Shown: positions 53,492 through 63,346, counted from the stretch's first letter. The stretch is 64,000 nucleotides of DNA from Lachnoclostridium sp. An169 (GCF_002160525.1 NZ_NFKT01000003.1:216830-280829); one strand, 5' to 3'. Translations and numbers: made by a program. Notes: generated from the letters alone by a model not told the origin.

Positions 53492-54388
53492 ATGTCAAAT
53501 GTATTAGGACGGGGAGAAAAAATCTTTCAGGTTATTATCCATATTATTCTGCTCCTTCTCGCTGTATGTGCGATCGCGCCGATCTGGATTCTTGTGACCG
53601 GCTCGATCACGTCGGAGCAGGAACTGATTCTGGACGGGTACTCCTTCTTCCCGAAATCGTTAAGCCTGGATGCTTATATTTACCTGTTCCGGAAAGCTTC
53701 CGATATTCTGCGGGCGTATGGAATTACCCTGTTTATTACGATCGTCGGGACGGCAGGAAGCCTGATTATTACGCCGATGCTTGCGTACCCGCTTTCGAGG
53801 AAGGATTTTTCCGGAAAAACAGTGATTGCATTCCTTGTGTTCTTTACCATGCTTTTTAACGGCGGTATCGTACCATCCTATATCATGTGGACCCAGATCT
53901 TCCACTTGAAAAATACGATCTGGTCCCTGATCCTGCCGTCGCTGCTGATGAACGGATTCAACGTGATTCTGATGAAGAACTATTTTGCGCAGAATATTCC
54001 GGTGGAGATCATCGAGGCGTGCAAGATCGATGGAGCGGGAGAGTTCCGCATCTTCTTCAAGATGATCCTGCCCCTGTCCCTTCCGATTATGGCGACTGTC
54101 GGACTTTTTGTGGGAATCGCTTACTGGAACGACTGGACAAACGGTCTGTATTACGTGACAGATACGGAGCTGTTCAGCCTGCAGAACCTGCTGAACCGTA
54201 TTCTCCAGGACGTACAGTTCCTGTCGTCAAGCTCGGAGATCTCGGCAGCAGGCGGAAGCATGGAGATGCCGTCGGTTGGTATCCGTATGGCGATTTCCGT
54301 AGTGGGTATCCTGCCGATCATGGTGCTGTACCCGTTCTTCCAGAAGTATTTTGTCAAAGGAATTGCCATCGGAGCCGTTAAGGGCTGA
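53492..54388 (+). CDS. Sugar ABC transporter permease 2 (LplC/YtcP-like)
   Basis: 298 residues, SD AGGAGGTG. Motifs include APIWILVTGSITSEQELI and the EAA loop EACKIDGAGEFRIFFKMILPLS, and it ends in the typical FVKGIAIGAVKG. It completes the importer. Confidence 0.92.
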   Translation: MSNVLGRGEKIFQVIIHIILLLLAVCAIAPIWILVTGSITSEQELILDGYSFFPKSLSLDAYIYLFRKASDILRAYGITLFITIVGTAGSLIITPMLAYPLSRKDFSGKTVIAFLVFFTMLFNGGIVPSYIMWTQIFHLKNTIWSLILPSLLMNGFNVILMKNYFAQNIPVEIIEACKIDGAGEFRIFFKMILPLSLPIMATVGLFVGIAYWNDWTNGLYYVTDTELFSLQNLLNRILQDVQFLSSSSEISAAGGSMEMPSVGIRMAISVVGILPIMVLYPFFQKYFVKGIAIGAVKG

Positions 54389-54446
54389 TGCCCGCGGCTT
54401 CCGGCTTAAAAGTAACAGAAATGGGAATAAAAGGAGGATTCCGATT

Positions 54447-56783
54447 ATGGGCGATATCATGGCTCTGATGTCAAAGGCATCAGGATGGATATGGACAGAT
54501 GAATGTGATGCGTCAGACGCATCGGTTCCGCAACTGGTTCATTTCCGAAAAGTCATGGATCTCGACCCGCAGCCGGAGGTGCTGCGGGTCCGTGTATCTG
54601 CGGATACAAGATACAGGCTTTATGTAAACGGAAGTTTTGTGGAAGATGGTCCCCAGAAAGGGGATCACGAGAACTGGTATTACGATACGGTGGATCTTGC
54701 CCCCTGGCTGAAAAAAGGGAAAAATGTTCTGGCAGCCTGTGTGCTGCGCTACCCGAAGGAGCCGGAAAAGGGAAATTTCAGTATGTTCCGGACAAATATG
54801 CCCGGCTTTTATCTGGAGGAGGAGAACGGGCAGTTCTCGGCGGACGGAACCTGGAAGGTAAGGAAAAGGAAAAACTGTGAGATCACAGGGGAACATCCCT
54901 TCTTCGCCCCGCTCTGGATCTATGAGAGGGCACAGGGAGACGAGGAGAGCGACTACTGGAAGGAACCGGAGTTTGACGACAGCGGTTGGAAGAATGCCGT
55001 GCCTTACCCCTTCCTTGCCGTAAAGAGGGCAGTCAGCCCGGGCAACCTCTATGCCCGGACAATCCCGCCGATGAAGCGGGTGCCGGGAAGATTTTCCGGG
55101 GTCAGCGCCCTGCGCGAATCTGCCTGCACAAAAGAAGAATGGGAGAAGTTTCTGCAGGGGGAGAGCACGATCTGCCTGCCTGCAGGGGCGCATGAGATTG
55201 TTGAGATCACGTCCGGGGAAGAGATGACCGCATATCTTTCGCTTGCAGTTTCCGGGGGAAGAGGGAGCGTGTGCAGACTGCTCTATTCCGAGTGTTATTA
55301 CTGCAGAGATGATGGAAAAGACAGAATGTTCCCGGGCGGGAAGAAAGGCGACCGGACAGACGCCGAAAACGGAGTCCTGATCGGTCAGGAGGACGTCTAT
55401 ACCGTCTCCGGGTACGGGAAAAGCGACAGGCCGGAACGCTATGAACCCTTCTGGTTTCGCACATTCCGTTTTATACGGCTGGACATTATCGTGGGGGAAG
55501 AACCGCTTGTCCTGGAAAAACTGGATTATCAGGAAACCGGATACCCACTGGAAGTAAAGACCCATGTGGAGACAAGCGATCCGTCTCTGGCTGCGGTCTG
55601 GGAGATCAGCGAGAGGACGCTGAAACGCTGTATGCATGAGACATATGAGGACTGCCCGTACTATGAGCAGCTTCAGTATGCCATGGATTCCAGAAGCCAG
55701 ATCCTCTACACGTATCAGGTGGCTGCAGATGACCGGCTTGCCCGGAACTGCATGAATGATATGAAGAATTCCGTGCGGCATGACGGGATGATCAACTGCT
55801 GTTATCCGCAGACCGGTCCGAACGTTATTCCCGGATTTTCCATCTATTATATCGGAATGGTCTACGACCATATGATGTATTTTGATGATCCGGATCTGAT
55901 CCGTGACCATCTTCCGGTGATCGACGGAATTCTGCGTTTCTTTGAACGCAATCTGGATGACAGGGGACTGGTAGGCCCCATCGGCGGGCTCAATGTGGTG
56001 GGAAAATACTGGTCCTTTATCGACTGGACGCCCCAGTGGGACGCGACCACAGGTGTGCCGGGAAAAGCGCATGAGGCGGGACCTCTTACCATGGAAAGCC
56101 TGCTCTATGTGCTGGGGCTCATGTATGCGGCTGAACTGTCTGATCATATCGGACGCTGCGGTATGGCAGAAGAGTACCGCAGAAGGGCGGCGTCCGTTAA
56201 AGCGGCCGTCAATACATACTGCCGGGGGAGAGACGGGCTGTATCAGGACGGTCCCGGCGTGGAAGCCTACAGCCAGCACTGTCAGGTGTTCGCTCTCCTG
56301 ACAGAAACAGTAGACAGGGAAGAGGGAAGACGCCTGCTCGAGATCACCCTTGCAGACCGGGAAGAGTATGCCCCCTGTTCTGTCGCCATGGCGTTCTATC
56401 TGTTCCGGGCCATGGAGCTGGCAGGTATCTATGACAGGACAGAACGCCAGTGGGATGTATGGCGGGAAATGGTGAAAAACCACTGCAGCACCTGTGTGGA
56501 GGATGATGTGAAAGCCAGGAGCGACTGTCATGCCTGGGGAGCGCTTGCCCTGTATGAACTTCCGGCAGCGGTCCTCGGAGTAGGACCAAAAGCTCCCGGA
56601 TACCGGGAGATCCAGGTGTCTCCTGTGCCCGGATATCTGACCTGGGCGAAAGGAAAAGTGATAACGCCCCGAGGGATGGTATCTGTGTCCTGGAAGAAAA
56701 AGGAGGACGGCAGCCTGGATCTGCAGTATACGTTGCCGATGGAACAGAAGGACGGAAGTGCCAGGACAGAAAGACAGAAATGA
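54447..56783 (+). CDS. GH78 alpha-L-rhamnosidase-like protein
   Basis: The ATG at 54447 has SD AAAGGAGGA; an ATG at 54459 is also in frame. The 778-residue protein has the N-terminal beta-domains of bacterial rhamnosidases (FRKVMDLDPQPEVLRVRVSADTRYRLYVNG in two parts), then the (alpha/alpha)6 barrel from ~400. The catalytic region DCPYYEQLQYAMDSRSQ places Glu407 where GH78 enzymes have the general acid. It ends in a C-terminal beta-sandwich (GPKAPGYREIQVSPVPGYL). No signal peptide, so it cleaves imported alpha-L-rhamnosides in the cytoplasm. It follows the sugar permeases in the same operon. Confidence 0.88.
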   Translation: MGDIMALMSKASGWIWTDECDASDASVPQLVHFRKVMDLDPQPEVLRVRVSADTRYRLYVNGSFVEDGPQKGDHENWYYDTVDLAPWLKKGKNVLAACVLRYPKEPEKGNFSMFRTNMPGFYLEEENGQFSADGTWKVRKRKNCEITGEHPFFAPLWIYERAQGDEESDYWKEPEFDDSGWKNAVPYPFLAVKRAVSPGNLYARTIPPMKRVPGRFSGVSALRESACTKEEWEKFLQGESTICLPAGAHEIVEITSGEEMTAYLSLAVSGGRGSVCRLLYSECYYCRDDGKDRMFPGGKKGDRTDAENGVLIGQEDVYTVSGYGKSDRPERYEPFWFRTFRFIRLDIIVGEEPLVLEKLDYQETGYPLEVKTHVETSDPSLAAVWEISERTLKRCMHETYEDCPYYEQLQYAMDSRSQILYTYQVAADDRLARNCMNDMKNSVRHDGMINCCYPQTGPNVIPGFSIYYIGMVYDHMMYFDDPDLIRDHLPVIDGILRFFERNLDDRGLVGPIGGLNVVGKYWSFIDWTPQWDATTGVPGKAHEAGPLTMESLLYVLGLMYAAELSDHIGRCGMAEEYRRRAASVKAAVNTYCRGRDGLYQDGPGVEAYSQHCQVFALLTETVDREEGRRLLEITLADREEYAPCSVAMAFYLFRAMELAGIYDRTERQWDVWREMVKNHCSTCVEDDVKARSDCHAWGALALYELPAAVLGVGPKAPGYREIQVSPVPGYLTWAKGKVITPRGMVSVSWKKKEDGSLDLQYTLPMEQKDGSARTERQK

Positions 56784-56838
56784 CAAGAAAAAATAATCAG
56801 AAAAATCAAGAGTTTGGGAATTCATAAAGGAGAAAACA

Positions 56839-59397
56839 ATGAGAAGAATTCAGACTGATCAGATACAGCCGTTTGAAAAGGAGCATGTGGAAAAGATGCG
56901 CCGTCTGGCTCCGGAGTGTATGGTGCTTCTGAAAAATGACGGGACTCTGCCGCTGGATACAAGCAGTAAAATCGCCCTCTTTGGCAGCGGCGCCAGACAT
57001 ACGGTCAAAGGCGGCACAGGCTCCGGCGATGTGAATGTGCGGCATTTTGTAACAGTAGAAGAAGGCATGAAAAATGCCGGAGTGGAAATCGTTACCGGAG
57101 GATGGCTGGACGCATATGATGAGATCCTGGCCAGGGAAAAGAAAGCATTCTACGGAGGACTTCGGAAAGCCGCAGATGAAGCCGGTGTGGAGCTGTTGTT
57201 CATGCTTATGGGAAAGGCATGCCCGGAACCGGAATATGAACTGTCCACTGACCCGGAAGAGGAGACGGATACGGCGGTATATGTTCTGGCGAGAGACTCC
57301 GGGGAAGGAGCGGACCGCAGAATCGAAAAGGGAGATATCCGGCTGACAGAGACTGAGATCCGGGACATCCTCGCCTGCAGCAGGAAGTACAGGAAATTTG
57401 TCCTTGTGCTCAACACAGGCGGAATGGTGGATCTTTCCCCGGTAAGTGAGGTGGGATGCATCCTTCTGATGGGACAGCTTGGCACATGCAGCGGGGACGC
57501 CCTTGCGGATGTGCTTTTCGGAAAGGCATATCCCTCCGGTAAACTGACAATGTCGTGGTGCCCCATCGAAAAATATCCGGGGACGGAAGGGTTCGGAGAT
57601 CCCGACGATACGTTCTACAGAGAAGGGGTATATGTGGGATACCGGTATTTCAGCACAGCAGGAATACCGGCGGATTTCGGATTCGGATACGGGCTTGGCT
57701 ATACGGATTTTTCCGTCAATGTACGGGACGTCTCGGCTGACAGCCGCAAGGTAACGGTAAAAGTATCTGTAAAAAATACCGGTGCATATAAGGGAAAAGA
57801 AGTTGTGCAGGTCTATTACTCGGCTCCCTGGGGAAAGCTGGACAAACCCGCTCAGGAACTGGCTGCATTTGGCAAGACAGGTGAACTTCTGCCCGGAGAG
57901 GAAGAGATTCTGGAACTGTGCTTTGACACGGCGGATATGGCTTCTTTCGATGAAGAAACAGAAGCGTGGATCCTGGAAGCGGGTGAGTATATGATCCGCG
58001 TGGGAACCAGTGCAGCGGAGACTTCTGTGGCGGCGGTCTTAAGTCTCGATGCGGATGCGGTGACAGAAAAGGTAAAACACATCTGCGGGAAAGCAGGTTT
58101 TGAGGACTGGAAACCGGATATCAGAAATAAGAATGCGGACTCTGCTGACAAGATTCCGGAAGGAATCCCTGTGATTCCGCTCAAAGGTGCCGATATCCCG
58201 GCAAAGACATATGTATACCGTCCGGAACCGGAAGAATCTGTCTCCTGTGGCAGGTTCCGTTATGAGGATGTGATCTCCGGAAAATGTACCCCGGAACAGT
58301 TCGCTGCCGGGCTGACAGACGAAGAGCTTGCATGGCTGTGCATCGGCAATTATAAAGAGGCGGATACCATGGTGGAGGTCATCGGAAATGCGGCGAGTCT
58401 GGTGGCGGGCGCTGCCGGCGAGACTACGGCATATCTTAAGGATCTTGGCGTGCCGCCTGTAGTTATGGCAGACGGGCCGGCAGGAATCCGGCTCAGCAGG
58501 CAATATACCTGGGATGGAGAGGCTGCAAAAGGAAAGACCTCCCTGGAGCAGAGCGATATTGTCTACGCGCTTACACCGGAAGAAATCGAAGCCATGTCCG
58601 CGGCGGCAGAAAGTGCCCCGGAAGATGAAACGATATATTACCAGTACTGTACGGCAATTCCGACCGGTACGGCACTGGCCCAGTCATGGAGCGAAGAAGT
58701 CATGGAAACCTGCGGGGATGTTGTCGGGGAGGAGATGGAGCTTTTCGGAATCCAGATCTGGCTGGCGCCGGCGCTTAATATTCAGCGATCTCCTCTGTGC
58801 GGAAGAAATTTTGAGTATTATTCGGAGGATCCGCTGGTTTCCGGAGTTGCTGCGGCTGCAGTTACAAGAGGCGTGCAGAAGCATCCGGGCTGTGTGACAA
58901 CGATCAAGCATTTTGCGTGCAACAATCAGGAGACAAACCGCTACTTTTCCAACAGCCACGTCAGTGAGCGGGCGCTTCGGGAAATCTACCTGAAAGGTTT
59001 TGAAATCTGCGTGAAGAACGCCATGCCGGGATGCATCATGACATCCTATAATCTGATAAACGGAGAGCATGCATGCAATAGCCGGGATCTGCTGACCTGT
59101 GTGCTGCGTGACGAGTGGGGATATGAAGGCGTTGTGATGACTGACTGGCTTGTGACCGGTGGTATGGGCAAAAAGGGAAATGTCTATCCGTGCGCATCGG
59201 CGGCAGGAGATATAAAGGCGGGAAATGACCTTACCATGCCGGGCCTGCCCTCGGATAAGGAAGACATCCTGGATGCACTGAATAATAAGAACCACCCATA
59301 CTGCCTGACAAGGGCGGATCTGCAGAACTGCGCCCTTCGGGTAATGAAGCTTTTCGGGCTTCTGGATGATGCTGCCGGAGTACAGGCCGGAGAATAG
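56839..59397 (+). CDS. GH3 glycosidase with circularly permuted domain order, cytoplasmic
   Basis: 852 residues. Like the gene at 40914, the sandwich domain comes first (ECMVLLKNDGTLPLD, GGTGSGDVNVRHF, FGFGYGLGYTDF), then the Fn3-like domain (~290-400), then the barrel (VPPVVMADGPAGIRLSR, APALNIQRSPLCGRNFEYYS, IKHFACNNQETNR). The likely nucleophile is Asp769 in GVVMTDWLVTGG. No membrane anchor or signal. An insertion after the Fn3 domain (~410-470) and a segment around ~570-600 differ from the sister enzyme. Last gene of the importer-rhamnosidase operon; probably a beta-glucosidase acting with the GH78 enzyme. SD AAAGGAG. Confidence 0.9.
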   Translation: MRRIQTDQIQPFEKEHVEKMRRLAPECMVLLKNDGTLPLDTSSKIALFGSGARHTVKGGTGSGDVNVRHFVTVEEGMKNAGVEIVTGGWLDAYDEILAREKKAFYGGLRKAADEAGVELLFMLMGKACPEPEYELSTDPEEETDTAVYVLARDSGEGADRRIEKGDIRLTETEIRDILACSRKYRKFVLVLNTGGMVDLSPVSEVGCILLMGQLGTCSGDALADVLFGKAYPSGKLTMSWCPIEKYPGTEGFGDPDDTFYREGVYVGYRYFSTAGIPADFGFGYGLGYTDFSVNVRDVSADSRKVTVKVSVKNTGAYKGKEVVQVYYSAPWGKLDKPAQELAAFGKTGELLPGEEEILELCFDTADMASFDEETEAWILEAGEYMIRVGTSAAETSVAAVLSLDADAVTEKVKHICGKAGFEDWKPDIRNKNADSADKIPEGIPVIPLKGADIPAKTYVYRPEPEESVSCGRFRYEDVISGKCTPEQFAAGLTDEELAWLCIGNYKEADTMVEVIGNAASLVAGAAGETTAYLKDLGVPPVVMADGPAGIRLSRQYTWDGEAAKGKTSLEQSDIVYALTPEEIEAMSAAAESAPEDETIYYQYCTAIPTGTALAQSWSEEVMETCGDVVGEEMELFGIQIWLAPALNIQRSPLCGRNFEYYSEDPLVSGVAAAAVTRGVQKHPGCVTTIKHFACNNQETNRYFSNSHVSERALREIYLKGFEICVKNAMPGCIMTSYNLINGEHACNSRDLLTCVLRDEWGYEGVVMTDWLVTGGMGKKGNVYPCASAAGDIKAGNDLTMPGLPSDKEDILDALNNKNHPYCLTRADLQNCALRVMKLFGLLDDAAGVQAGE

Positions 59398-59500
59398 TCA
59401 GGCAACAGATTTTTACAGAGACCTGCCATAAGTTCCGCAATATTTGGCATGCCAGCCTCTTCTTCCTGTGTTATACTGGGAAGGAAGGGAGCAATGACGC

Positions 59501-60409
59501 ATGAATACCAAGATACTGACCGAATTTCAGACCGTCTACGAGACGAGAAGCATACACCGGGCAGCAAAAAAGCTGTTCATCACGCCTCAGGGACTAGGGA
59601 AAAATATCCGTCAGCTGGAGGACGAACTGCAGACGGTGCTCTTCGAGAGGAGCAAACAGGGAATGGTTCCCACGGAGAGCGCCGTGCTGCTCTACCGGCG
59701 CTGCGGCGAGATTATCCGCCAGTTGAGCCTGATCGACAGTGAGATTCGCCAGCTTGAGAACCGGGGGAAGCGGCTGCGCATCGGATGCGCTTACGGGGTG
59801 TTTAATATGATGCCCATACAGGACATTTTTGATTTCATTGCCCGGTATCCGGAAATTGCGGTGGAGTATTATGAATATTCCAATGCCCAGATCAGGGAAA
59901 AGCTGCTTGCTGCGGAACTGGATTATGGCATTATCGTGGGGAAAGAAAACGCCGGCAGCGGAGCGGAAGCCTTTTCGCAGGAGCTGCTCGCCGTCTGCCC
60001 GGTAGCAGTGCTCGTCTATGAGGGGCATCCCTTCTATGAAAAAGAACAGATTTCGTTTGGAATGCTGAAAGATCAAAAACTGCTGTCCATGAACGAAGAT
60101 TTCTGGATCTGTTCCGAGACGGTGCGCAGATGTCGGGAGGAGGGATTCGAGCCGGAGATTGTGGCAAAAAGCGTGGACGGCATCATGCTCCAGAAGCTCT
60201 GCTCCCAGAAAATCGGCATTGCCATTATTCCGGAGATTGTGACAGGGGAGATGAATATGTCGGGGCTGAGAGCCATTCCGCTTACAGGCGGTATGAACTG
60301 GGAAATATACGGGACGTGCCGGACCGGGACAGCGGATTATGAGGCGGTCCGGAAGATGCGGGAGTTTCTGGCTATGAGGCGGGGGATACGGATTCCTCCG
60401 GAGAAATAG
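59501..60409 (+). CDS. LysR family transcriptional regulator
   Basis: 302 residues with HTH NTKILTEFQTVYETRSIHR plus AAKKLFITPQGLGKNIRQLE. The PQGLGKNI recognition segment is an unusual variant of the QPALSRQI consensus. An effector domain follows (LRIGCAYGVFNMMPIQDIFD). A long purine-rich SD region (GGAAGGAAGGGAG) precedes the ATG. It lies between the glycosidase operon and the flavoenzyme and may regulate the latter. Confidence 0.88.
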   Translation: MNTKILTEFQTVYETRSIHRAAKKLFITPQGLGKNIRQLEDELQTVLFERSKQGMVPTESAVLLYRRCGEIIRQLSLIDSEIRQLENRGKRLRIGCAYGVFNMMPIQDIFDFIARYPEIAVEYYEYSNAQIREKLLAAELDYGIIVGKENAGSGAEAFSQELLAVCPVAVLVYEGHPFYEKEQISFGMLKDQKLLSMNEDFWICSETVRRCREEGFEPEIVAKSVDGIMLQKLCSQKIGIAIIPEIVTGEMNMSGLRAIPLTGGMNWEIYGTCRTGTADYEAVRKMREFLAMRRGIRIPPEK

Positions 60410-60423
60410 AAAGTTTTCATCTG

Positions 60424-60461
60424 GAAAGAGTTTGTTTATACACGGCAGACTCTTTCTTTTT
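60424..60461 (+). terminator. Terminator after LysR
   Basis: GAAAGAGT (60424-60431) pairs with ACTCTTTC (60449-60456) and runs into CTTTTT. The -10-like TATAAT at 60463 right after could serve the flavoenzyme gene, but no clear -35 is visible. Confidence 0.65.
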
Positions 60462-60511
60462 GTATAATAAATGTGAAAAAATTATCAATATACAAAGAAG
60501 GAGGCTGACCG

Positions 60512-62503
60512 ATGAAGTACAAAAATCTTTTTACCCCGGTGAAAATCGGTTCCGTTGAGATCAAGAACCGTTTTGCCATGGCTCCTATGGGTCCTCTCGG
60601 GCTGGCAGACGCAGAGGGCGGGTTCAACCAGCGCGGAATCGATTATTATGTGGAGCGCGCGAAAGGAGGAACCGGTCTGATCATTACCGGCGTTACCTTC
60701 TCGGACTGCAAGGTTGAGACGCAGAGTATGCCGAACTGCCCCAACTCTACTTACAATCCGGTTCATTTCATCCGTACCAGCAGAGAGATGACGGAGAGAG
60801 TTCATGCATATGGAAGCAAAATCTTCCTTATGATGTCCGCAGGCTTCGGGAGGGTTACGATCCCTACCAATTTAGGAGAGTTTCCGCCGGTGGCACCGTC
60901 TGCGATCCCCCACAGATGGCTGGATAAGATCTGCCGTCCGCTGGAGATCGACGAGATCAAAAGTATTATCAAATCATTCGGCGATGGAGCGTACAATGCA
61001 AAGCGTGCCGGATTTGACGGCGTGGAGATCCATGCGGTACATGAAGGATACCTGATGGATCAGTTCGCTATCTCCATGTTCAACCAGAGAACAGATGAGT
61101 ACGGCGGATCTCTGGAAAACCGTCTGCGTTTCGCAAAGGAAGTAGTTGAAGAGATCAAATCCCGCTGCGGCGATGATTTTCCGGTTGCCCTGCGCTTCAG
61201 TGTGAAGAGTATGATCAAGGACTGGAGAGAAGGCGCTCTTCCGGGAGAAGAGTTCGAGGAAAAAGGCCGTGATATCGAGGAAGGTCTTGAGGCGGCGAAA
61301 CTACTTGTCTCCTATGGTTATGATGCACTGGACACCGATGTGGGAACCTATGATGCATGGTGGTGGAACCATCCCCCGATGTATCAGGAAAAGGGACTGT
61401 TCCGTCCGTACTGTAAGATGGTAAAAGAAGTGGTGGACGTGCCGGTTCTCTGTGCCGGACGTATGGACAACCCGGATATGGCGTCCAAATCTGTGGAAGA
61501 CGGTGAGTGCGATATCGTAAGCCTCGGACGTCCACTTCTGGCTGACCCGGATTACGTGAATAAACTGCGCGGAAGCCGCGCCGATGAGATCCGCCCCTGT
61601 ATCTCATGTCAGGAAGGATGTATGGGAAGGATCCAGGAGTATTCCATGATCAACTGTGCGGTAAATCCACAGGCGGCGAGAGAACGTGTGACGGCATACG
61701 AACCTGTCGTTAAGAGTAAAAAAGTTATGGTCATCGGCGGTGGTGTTGCGGGCTGCGAGGCGGCCAGGGTACTGGCGATCCGCGGACATAAGCCGGAAGT
61801 TTTTGAGAAAGGTGCTGTTCTGGGAGGAAATCTGATTCCGGGCGGCACACCGGATTTCAAGGAGGATGACCATGCTCTGGCAAAATGGTATGAAGTCCAG
61901 CTTGAAAAACTGGGTGTTCCTGTACATATGAACACGGAAGTAAAGAAAGAGGATGTCCTGGGAGCGGACTACGATGCAGTGATCGTGGCTACAGGATCCC
62001 GGCCGAAAGTATTTTCGCTTGGAGACGATGCGCACGTATATACGGCGGCGGATGTGCTCAATGGAGAGAAAGACTGCGGCAGCACAACAGTTGTTATCGG
62101 CGGCGGTCTGGTCGGATGCGAGACAGCACTCTGGCTGGCACAGCAGGGAAAGAATGTGACTATTGTGGAAGCTCTGGACAAACTGATGGCGGTCAACGGC
62201 CCGCTCTGTCACGCAAACAAGGATATGCTGGAGCGTCTGGTGCCGTATAATGGGATCAACGTATTGACCGGTGCAAAAGTGACCGGTTTCAGAGACGGAC
62301 TTCTGGATGTGCAGACTGCAGACGGAGAGCAGAAACTGCTCACAGACAGTGTGATCCTTGCCGTAGGATACCGGGAGGAAAATACCCTGTATCATGAACT
62401 GGAGTTTGAAGTGCCGGAGATCTATCTGCTGGGAGACGCAAAGAAAGTGTCTAATATCATGTATGCGATCTGGGATGCCTTTGAGGTGGCAAACCATATT
62501 TGA
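60512..62503 (+). CDS. Old-Yellow-Enzyme-type NADH:flavin oxidoreductase with 4Fe-4S cluster (ene-reductase family)
   Basis: A 663-residue protein with three parts. The FMN-binding barrel (1-~350) shows FAMAPMGPLG, HAVHEGYLMDQFAISMFNQR and TDEYGGSLENR. A 4Fe-4S motif has Cys363, 366, 370 and 382. A C-terminal FAD/NADH module has dinucleotide folds VMVIGGGVAGCEAARVLA and TTVVIGGGLVGCETALWL. This matches 2,4-dienoyl-CoA reductase/enoate reductase-like enzymes and includes BaiCD/BaiH bile-acid and gut flavonoid reductases; I cannot tell which. It would reduce an activated C=C bond with NADH. Strong SD AAGGAGG; terminator at 62580. Confidence 0.9.
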   Translation: MKYKNLFTPVKIGSVEIKNRFAMAPMGPLGLADAEGGFNQRGIDYYVERAKGGTGLIITGVTFSDCKVETQSMPNCPNSTYNPVHFIRTSREMTERVHAYGSKIFLMMSAGFGRVTIPTNLGEFPPVAPSAIPHRWLDKICRPLEIDEIKSIIKSFGDGAYNAKRAGFDGVEIHAVHEGYLMDQFAISMFNQRTDEYGGSLENRLRFAKEVVEEIKSRCGDDFPVALRFSVKSMIKDWREGALPGEEFEEKGRDIEEGLEAAKLLVSYGYDALDTDVGTYDAWWWNHPPMYQEKGLFRPYCKMVKEVVDVPVLCAGRMDNPDMASKSVEDGECDIVSLGRPLLADPDYVNKLRGSRADEIRPCISCQEGCMGRIQEYSMINCAVNPQAARERVTAYEPVVKSKKVMVIGGGVAGCEAARVLAIRGHKPEVFEKGAVLGGNLIPGGTPDFKEDDHALAKWYEVQLEKLGVPVHMNTEVKKEDVLGADYDAVIVATGSRPKVFSLGDDAHVYTAADVLNGEKDCGSTTVVIGGGLVGCETALWLAQQGKNVTIVEALDKLMAVNGPLCHANKDMLERLVPYNGINVLTGAKVTGFRDGLLDVQTADGEQKLLTDSVILAVGYREENTLYHELEFEVPEIYLLGDAKKVSNIMYAIWDAFEVANHI

Positions 62504-62579
62504 TGTCCGAAAAATACGGGCATAGTCTGCGGCTGGTAAATTTGCATACAGCGTGAGCTGATACAGCATTTCACGAATA

Positions 62580-62625
62580 CAAAAAAAGGACGATGGAGTT
62601 CCTTGTGGATTCCCGTTCTTTTTTT
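62580..62625 (+). terminator. Terminator after the flavoenzyme gene
   Basis: AAAAAAAGGACG pairs with CGTTCTTTTTTT (wobble at one base), giving an A-T rich hairpin and T-run. Confidence 0.7.
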
Positions 62626-62764
62626 GTGTTCCCGTGGGAAAGATATTTTGTCCTGATAACCGGCCGGACAGCAGCAGACTGTTCCGAATGGTACGAACTG
62701 AGAAGCTGTTGTACAGGAATAAGAGAAAAGAGCGGAGAGATGGGATACGGTTGAGAAAAAAGAA

Positions 62765-62793
62765 TTCACAGCAGGAAAAAAGCGCGGTATAAT
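62765..62793 (+). promoter_or_regulatory. Promoter of crcB
   Basis: TTCACA (62765-62770), a 17-base spacer and TATAAT (62788-62793), 33 bases before the ATG. Confidence 0.6.
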
Positions 62794-62825
62794 AGCAGGA
62801 CAGAAAAAGAAGGAGGAGCGGGAAA

Positions 62826-63191
62826 ATGCTTGAATGTATCATCGTAGGGATCGGCGGATTCATCGGTTCGGTATGCCGGTATCTTATCGGACTGATCCCG
62901 GTGAAAGAGACCTGGGATTTCCCGATTAAAACATTTGCGATCAATCTGGCGGGATCCTTCATTATCGGATTGATCGCAGCTGCAGCAGCGAAAGATCAGA
63001 CGCTGAATCCGAGAGTTATCCTGTTCCTGAAGGTCGGGCTTTGCGGAGGATTTACCACATTTTCCTCGTTTGCCCTGGAGACCGGTGACCTGATCAATTC
63101 CGGAAATGCTGGAATGGCAGTGCTGTATGCTGCCGCCAGTATGGCACTGGGCGTAGCGGCAGTTTTTGCCGGACAGGCTGTTATCGGATAG
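62826..63191 (+). CDS. crcB: Fluoride channel CrcB/Fluc
   Basis: A 121-residue protein with four spans and the signature of Fluc channels: GGFIGSVCRYLIGL, the pore Asn in FAINLAGSFIIGL, and GLCGGFTTFSSFALET. Dual-topology homodimers export fluoride. Only one gene is present, consistent with a homodimer (some Firmicutes carry a pair). SD AAGGAGGAG. Confidence 0.92.
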   Translation: MLECIIVGIGGFIGSVCRYLIGLIPVKETWDFPIKTFAINLAGSFIIGLIAAAAAKDQTLNPRVILFLKVGLCGGFTTFSSFALETGDLINSGNAGMAVLYAAASMALGVAAVFAGQAVIG

Positions 63192-63346
63192 AAGAGCATA
63201 GAAAACAGACGTCCGGTCGATGTTGGATGATGTTTGTGGACGGAATAAAGAAAGCTGTTGCAGACGTTCGGATGTGATACGGCAGTATTGTCAGAATAAT
63301 CGGAATTGCATGAATTGTCTGAAATAAATAAAAAATAGAAAAAACA

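Larger units (their letters stand above)
62504..62825 (+). other. Intergenic stretch before crcB
   Basis: Contains the terminator at 62580-62625 and a promoter at 62765-62793. No gene found; no riboswitch that I can defend (see rejected list). Confidence 0.6.

Noticed and set aside
60512..62503. Bile-acid 7-dehydroxylation gene (baiCD or baiH)
   Set aside because: Same superfamily and length, but no other bai genes are near, and sequence around the barrel motifs differs from my memory of both; kept as general ene-reductase family.
62587..62625. Possible fluoride riboswitch (GATGGAGTTCC) upstream of crcB
   Set aside because: The GATGG match lies inside the flavoenzyme terminator, 200 bases before crcB and before its own promoter; the conserved CTGATG and downstream pairing of the crcB motif are absent.
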